Assembly: GCF_964019385.1 (NCBI RefSeq)
Contig: NC_088645.1
Location: 17,347,680 to 17,411,679 of the forward strand
Source of the DNA: Sycon ciliatum
Lineage: Eukaryota > Porifera > Calcarea > Leucosolenida > Sycettidae
Reading direction: 5' to 3'
DNA: 64,000 nt
The notes below the pieces were generated by a model. That model did not search any database. It was not told where the DNA came from and saw only the letters and a list, made by a program, of their open reading frames with translations. Position numbers and translations under genes: made by a program. Below are positions 60,452-64,000 of this stretch, one piece after another (within the stretch, counting starts at the first letter, position 1; every line of letters starts with the position of its first letter).

Positions 60452-62049
60452 CTGCAAAGTTGTAAAAAAACACAAAGAAAAAAACCAAGCAAGTACTTTC
60501 TTATATCCATATTATCCCTACACACACAATATAGCTATTCTTATATCCATACTATCCCTACACACACAATATAGCTATTGAGTAACAGCAAGGTACAGTG
60601 GTCAATGAAATCTAACCTAAGTGCACCACCATCTCCCTGCACCAGTTCTGGTATTTGTGCATGTGCAAGGCGAGGTACATTCGTACCCTGCTTAGGATGA
60701 CAAACGTCTGCAAGTTGAGGGCGCCAACCATCAACTTTGGTCGGATTTCACCGATTCCTACAGAACATCCGTTAACCCTTTTCCAGCCGCAGGATTTATA
60801 TAATGTAAAATAGCGGTGTCCACTAGATTGAGAATAGAGACTAAACGGTGAATAATTTGTATTGACACATTTATAGTTCTGGAAAGCGGGTAGAATTACC
60901 TTTACATATGAGACTAGAAACAAGCTGATAACATGTAGCGTCGTTGCCAGTCATGGCGAACAATAATTCAAGCAATGCGGCCGAATTGGCAAATTCGAGG
61001 AACATGACGGTGTCTATTAGATTGAGAATAGAGACTAATAATTGGTAAATAATTTGTATTGACACCTATATAATTCTGGGAAGCTGGTAGAATTACCTTT
61101 CATATGAGACTAAAACTAAGCTGATAACATGAAACATCGTTGCCATTCATGGCGAATAATAATTCAAGCAATGCTGCCGAATTACCAAATTCGAGGAACA
61201 TGAGAATATGAAGGGCTTCATTGCAAAACGAGATAAATCCATTTTGACCAATTTTCAGGACGAGCGATTTTCTGTGATCAACAACTGGGTGGGTTTGGGT
61301 CAAATCTAACTTAGCAGATGAGAAGAGTAGGGTGATGTATGCAAATACAGGCTTTCTCAAAAATCAGGAGCCATCCATTTTCTCAAGCAAGGTGATTCTT
61401 CATTATTTTCGGGCAAAACCAGACCAGTTCGCCGGACTAATCAGTATTATGAGATTAGAAAATAAGAGTTCAACGACTTCACTGAGTTCAGAACTCTGAA
61501 GGAGCTCAGCAGCAACAGCACTGCCAGCAGCAGCGTCGTCCCTCCCTGACGCCTCTAGCATACTGCCCTTTTCAGTTTCGAAAGCGAAAAACAACAGCTA
61601 CGAAGAAGATAATACAAAAAGAACGAAATGACAACGTAGATGTAGCTGCTACAAAGCAACAACACGAAAACACTGTACTTTGAACTCTGATATCGACATT
61701 TTGCACAGACTCAGTTTGTAGTCGCGATGTTTGCCACGTGCTGCGCCAGCACTCGCTGGCTTGTCACAGGTCACGCTGGCCCGCGCGACAGGATATGTCG
61801 CACTTTGCTTGAAAACATCGGTGGTGTTTATCGCGTTTTGCAGTAGAACGTCAACTTCAACGTTGATTTTCAGTGGGATATGTCTCGTTTTCGGAGAATT
61901 CTTTTTGGCCACCAGATGCAGTGATCCCTACTGATTCGATTGACACCGAAAACGCCATATGCATAAGATTGGCGTTTAGCGCGTTTTGCAATGAAGCCAT
62001 TCATATGTACTCTGTTCAGCTTCAGCTCATGCACCAGTTCATCTGTGAG
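60452..62049. other. Intron with tandem duplications
   Basis: A 38-bp duplication lies at about 60499-60578. A 195-bp tandem duplication (about 60812-61006 and 61007-61204, sharing AATAATTCAAGCAATG) has diverged by roughly 10 percent by eye. No exon or known mobile element is recognised in the rest. Confidence 0.55.
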
Positions 62050-63600
62050 CATCATACTCCGGTGAATGAAGCACCCTGAAGCATGTTTGCCTTTTCCAAT
62101 GGATAGGCGCACCGGATGATCTTCTCTGTTGGTGCATTTAGAGCAGAAGAAAGCAGTCTAGTTTCTCTTGCGATCCTGCTTCCAGCAGACAACACAGTTG
62201 GCTCTTCCAGACTCACCAGCACAGTCTGGAATGTGTGCAGAGTGCACTTGTCTGTAGTCAGCTGCTGGTGTTGGTATAGCATGCTCCAGAGCTGGTGGTG
62301 CTAAATGCATTGGCAGATTGACGAGTTGATGAACCAGCTGCTGTCGAAATTCGCATTGCGAATAGCGCACGGGCCTCTTGATTGCACCTGGATTGTCTTC
62401 TCTTGATTGCACCTGAATTGGCTTCTCTCCAAGCAGCAAACAGTTTATAGGCATTGATGGCGGCTATCTCGAGGAGATCATAGAAGATCACTTTGTTGAA
62501 CTTCTTTGATCTGTCGAGAATACGGTAGCTACTAGCCAGTTGATCAAATATATCAACTCCTCCCATGGTTGCATTGTAATGTTCGATGTCAACCGGCTTG
62601 CGACATGTCCCGTCCTGTAACTCTCCGTTGACTTTTCTTTTTCTTGTTTCTCTGTGTACTCAGTGGCGGAGTGCATGGTGGACAGCACAGTTACAACTCT
62701 TTTGTCCAACCACTGCACATGAATGATGTCGCCCTCACGCTCATAGCGCATGTCTCCCGACGATTCTTTTTTTCTCGAAATGCTTCGTGCTTTTCAGGCG
62801 ATCAGAAAATCCACGTCGGTTAAGGCGCACTGTTCCGACTAGCTCAGAGTCGTTGGCCTTCAGTGCTTGAGCAAGGCTGTGGGACGTATAGTACGGTAAA
62901 GTTGCGGATAAAAGCCAGGCTTATAAGCATATAAGCCGCTTTCTGCATCAGGCTTTAATGCAAAACCAGGCTTGTATGCAAACCATGCTTATATGCACCA
63001 CTGATATTTTTGCCAGGCTTGTATGCACATAGAAGCCAGGCTTCTACGCGCGACACGCGTAGATCTACCACTGACTACCGGTATGGCGGCAGTTTTACTA
63101 TGCATCGTACATAGCGCATTCACTCGTGACCTACCCGATCCGCGCTTGCATAGAAGCCAGGCTTCTACGCGCGACAGGCTTATATGCATTTGACCCGTTT
63201 GATTTTCAAGCTTCTATCCGCGATGTGCTTGTATGCAAGACCGGCTTTTATCCGCGACTTTACGGTAGTTGTCGGTCAACAGCTGTTAACCTTGCTTCAG
63301 GTACGGAGTCATGAGTCGCATGACGAGGTTGTACGTAAGGCCATGTTGACTGACATCCATGGCACCACCGGTGTACATGTCGAAATTGCAGTTGTAGGCT
63401 GTGTTGGAGTCGCAGAGTGTGTAAGATTTGAATCCCCATTTGACAGGTCTATTTTTCACATACACCTTCATGCACTGGCGACCCTTGACGCGTGTCATTC
63501 TCTCATCGAGCGACACCTGTTGGCCGGGCTGCCAATGAGCACGACTGCCACGTTTCTGCGTTTTGCTGAGGCATGGACGGGTGCTCATGGTCGCAGTGTG
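62050..63600 (-). pseudogene. piggyBac transposase, truncated and interrupted
   Basis: The minus strand carries the DDE_Tnp_1_7 signature in order. QVSLDERMTRVKGRQCMKVY and KWGFKSYTLCDS lie at about 63510-63400. GLTYNLVMRLMTPYLKQG ends at 63289. The block around the DNxYTS motif is split by a MITE. Then come EYTEKQEKEKS, MGGVDIFDQLASSYRIL and NAYKLFAAWRE at 62566-62430, then a Cys-rich tail (DCAGESGRANCVVCWKQDRK near 62200). Frameshifts occur near 62755 and 62570. The N-terminal third is missing. It would have excised and inserted DNA at TTAA; this copy is dead. Confidence 0.85.
62894..63265. mobile_element. MITE inserted in the piggyBac transposase
   Basis: 372 bp with inverted ends CGGTAAAGTTGCGGATAAAA / (inverse) CCGTAAAGTCGCGGATAAAA, flanked by TA (62892-62893, 63266-63267). 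Interior rich in AAGCCAGGCTTATATGC motifs. Excision in silico restores the reading across the DNxYTS catalytic motif. The ends resemble those of the 51005-59267 MITE. Confidence 0.8.
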
Positions 63601-63654
63601 AGCATGCCCTTAGTTATAGTTTTTACAGTAGACCTTGAAAAAAAATGTATTCAC

Positions 63655-63843
63655 CTTGTTGAATGGTGGCAATAGCTGCTGAGACACGTGAAAACTCATC
63701 ACTAGTGTCTTGTTGCTGCTCCAGTAGTTGTCCAATGCTTGTGGTGCTTGTAGCACTTTGCTCCTGTAGTTGACGGACAGTTGTGTTGGTCTGCTTTTGC
63801 ATTTCCACTATCCGTTCACATGCTGCTGTTGTATCTTGTTCAC
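63655..63843 (-). CDS. Coiled-coil exon of TRIM-NHL-like gene
   Basis: A 189-bp, phase 1-1 exon. The acceptor is TATATAG and the donor AAG|GTGAAT. It encodes EQDTTAACERIVEMQKQTNT, then TVRQLQEQSATSTTSIGQLL and EQQQDTSDEFSRVSAAIAT. This is a Gln/Thr/Ser-rich helical segment with heptad spacing, like the coiled coil after B-boxes in TRIM proteins. Upstream RING/B-box exons would lie beyond the window. The next exon in phase is 60354-60451. The NHL exons at 35.9-33.4 kb make a TRIM-NHL product likely, though co-transcription across 30 kb is inferred from phase only. Confidence 0.7.
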
Positions 63844-63931
63844 CTATATACATGATACAACAGGTACACATAAACACTCTCTCTCATGCACGTATGCATG
63901 CACCCATGTCCGAGTGCACGTGTACATGCAC

Positions 63932-63936
63932 ACACA

Positions 63937-64000
<64 letters not shown>
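63932..64000. repeat. (ACGC)n microsatellite
   Basis: Tandem CACG repeats running off the window end. Confidence 0.97.

Overview
The window is eukaryotic, almost certainly from an invertebrate metazoan. The evidence is intron-split exons of a coiled-coil/NHL-repeat (TRIM-NHL-like) gene on the minus strand, and a dense, diverse retroelement load: RLE-type and APE-type non-LTR elements, Ty3/gypsy, Penelope-like elements, tyrosine-recombinase elements, piggyBac and several MITE families. The mix would fit a sponge, cnidarian or other marine invertebrate; the sequence alone does not settle the taxon. I see no bacterial genes, operons or CRISPR arrays.

Layout. 1-31.7 kb is a retroelement cluster in which nearly every unit is bounded by a (TAA)n tract. 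It holds a decayed R4/Dong-like element (1-3785), a split-direct-repeat tyrosine-recombinase element keeping only its recombinase (3787-7755), fold-back elements (7766-8525, 9044-11475), tRNA-like SINE units, a Penelope-like element with a 1022-codon ORF (11703-16090), a second split-direct-repeat element with gag/RT/RNase H remains but no recombinase (16144-20783), a palindromic Penelope fragment (20805-22266), an intact R4/Dong-like element behind a truncated copy of itself (22288-27512), a 479-bp hammerhead repeat array (27513-29160), a third R4-like fragment (29181-30650) and a SINE trimer (30649-31399). 31.7-36.8 kb is intronic and carries two NHL-repeat exons. 36.8-45.6 kb is an APE-type non-LTR fragment interrupted by a nearly complete Ty3/gypsy element. 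46.4-48.1 kb is an RT ORF ending in four zinc fingers. 51.0-59.3 kb is a stack of nested DNA elements enclosing a 4.2-kb array of 352-bp hammerhead repeats. 59.3-64 kb holds two coiled-coil exons of the minus-strand gene and a broken piggyBac transposase interrupted by a MITE.

The most notable content is a set of self-cleaving hammerhead ribozyme (HHR) motifs found by reading for the CTGATGA / GAAA core with pairing stems. There are 11 in the 352-bp array, 4 in the 479-bp array, 1 in a third element of about 592 bp, and 1 in a 109-bp insertion with a 10-bp target duplication. Minimal or degenerate versions lie in the two Penelope-like elements. The three non-coding families and both Penelope elements share one insertion architecture: a 5'-truncated inverted copy at one end, so that both outer ends are RNA 3' ends. 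This matches known metazoan retrozymes and suggests that a Penelope-type reverse transcriptase mobilises them. The link is inference; the ribozyme folds, repeat periods and target duplications are directly visible.
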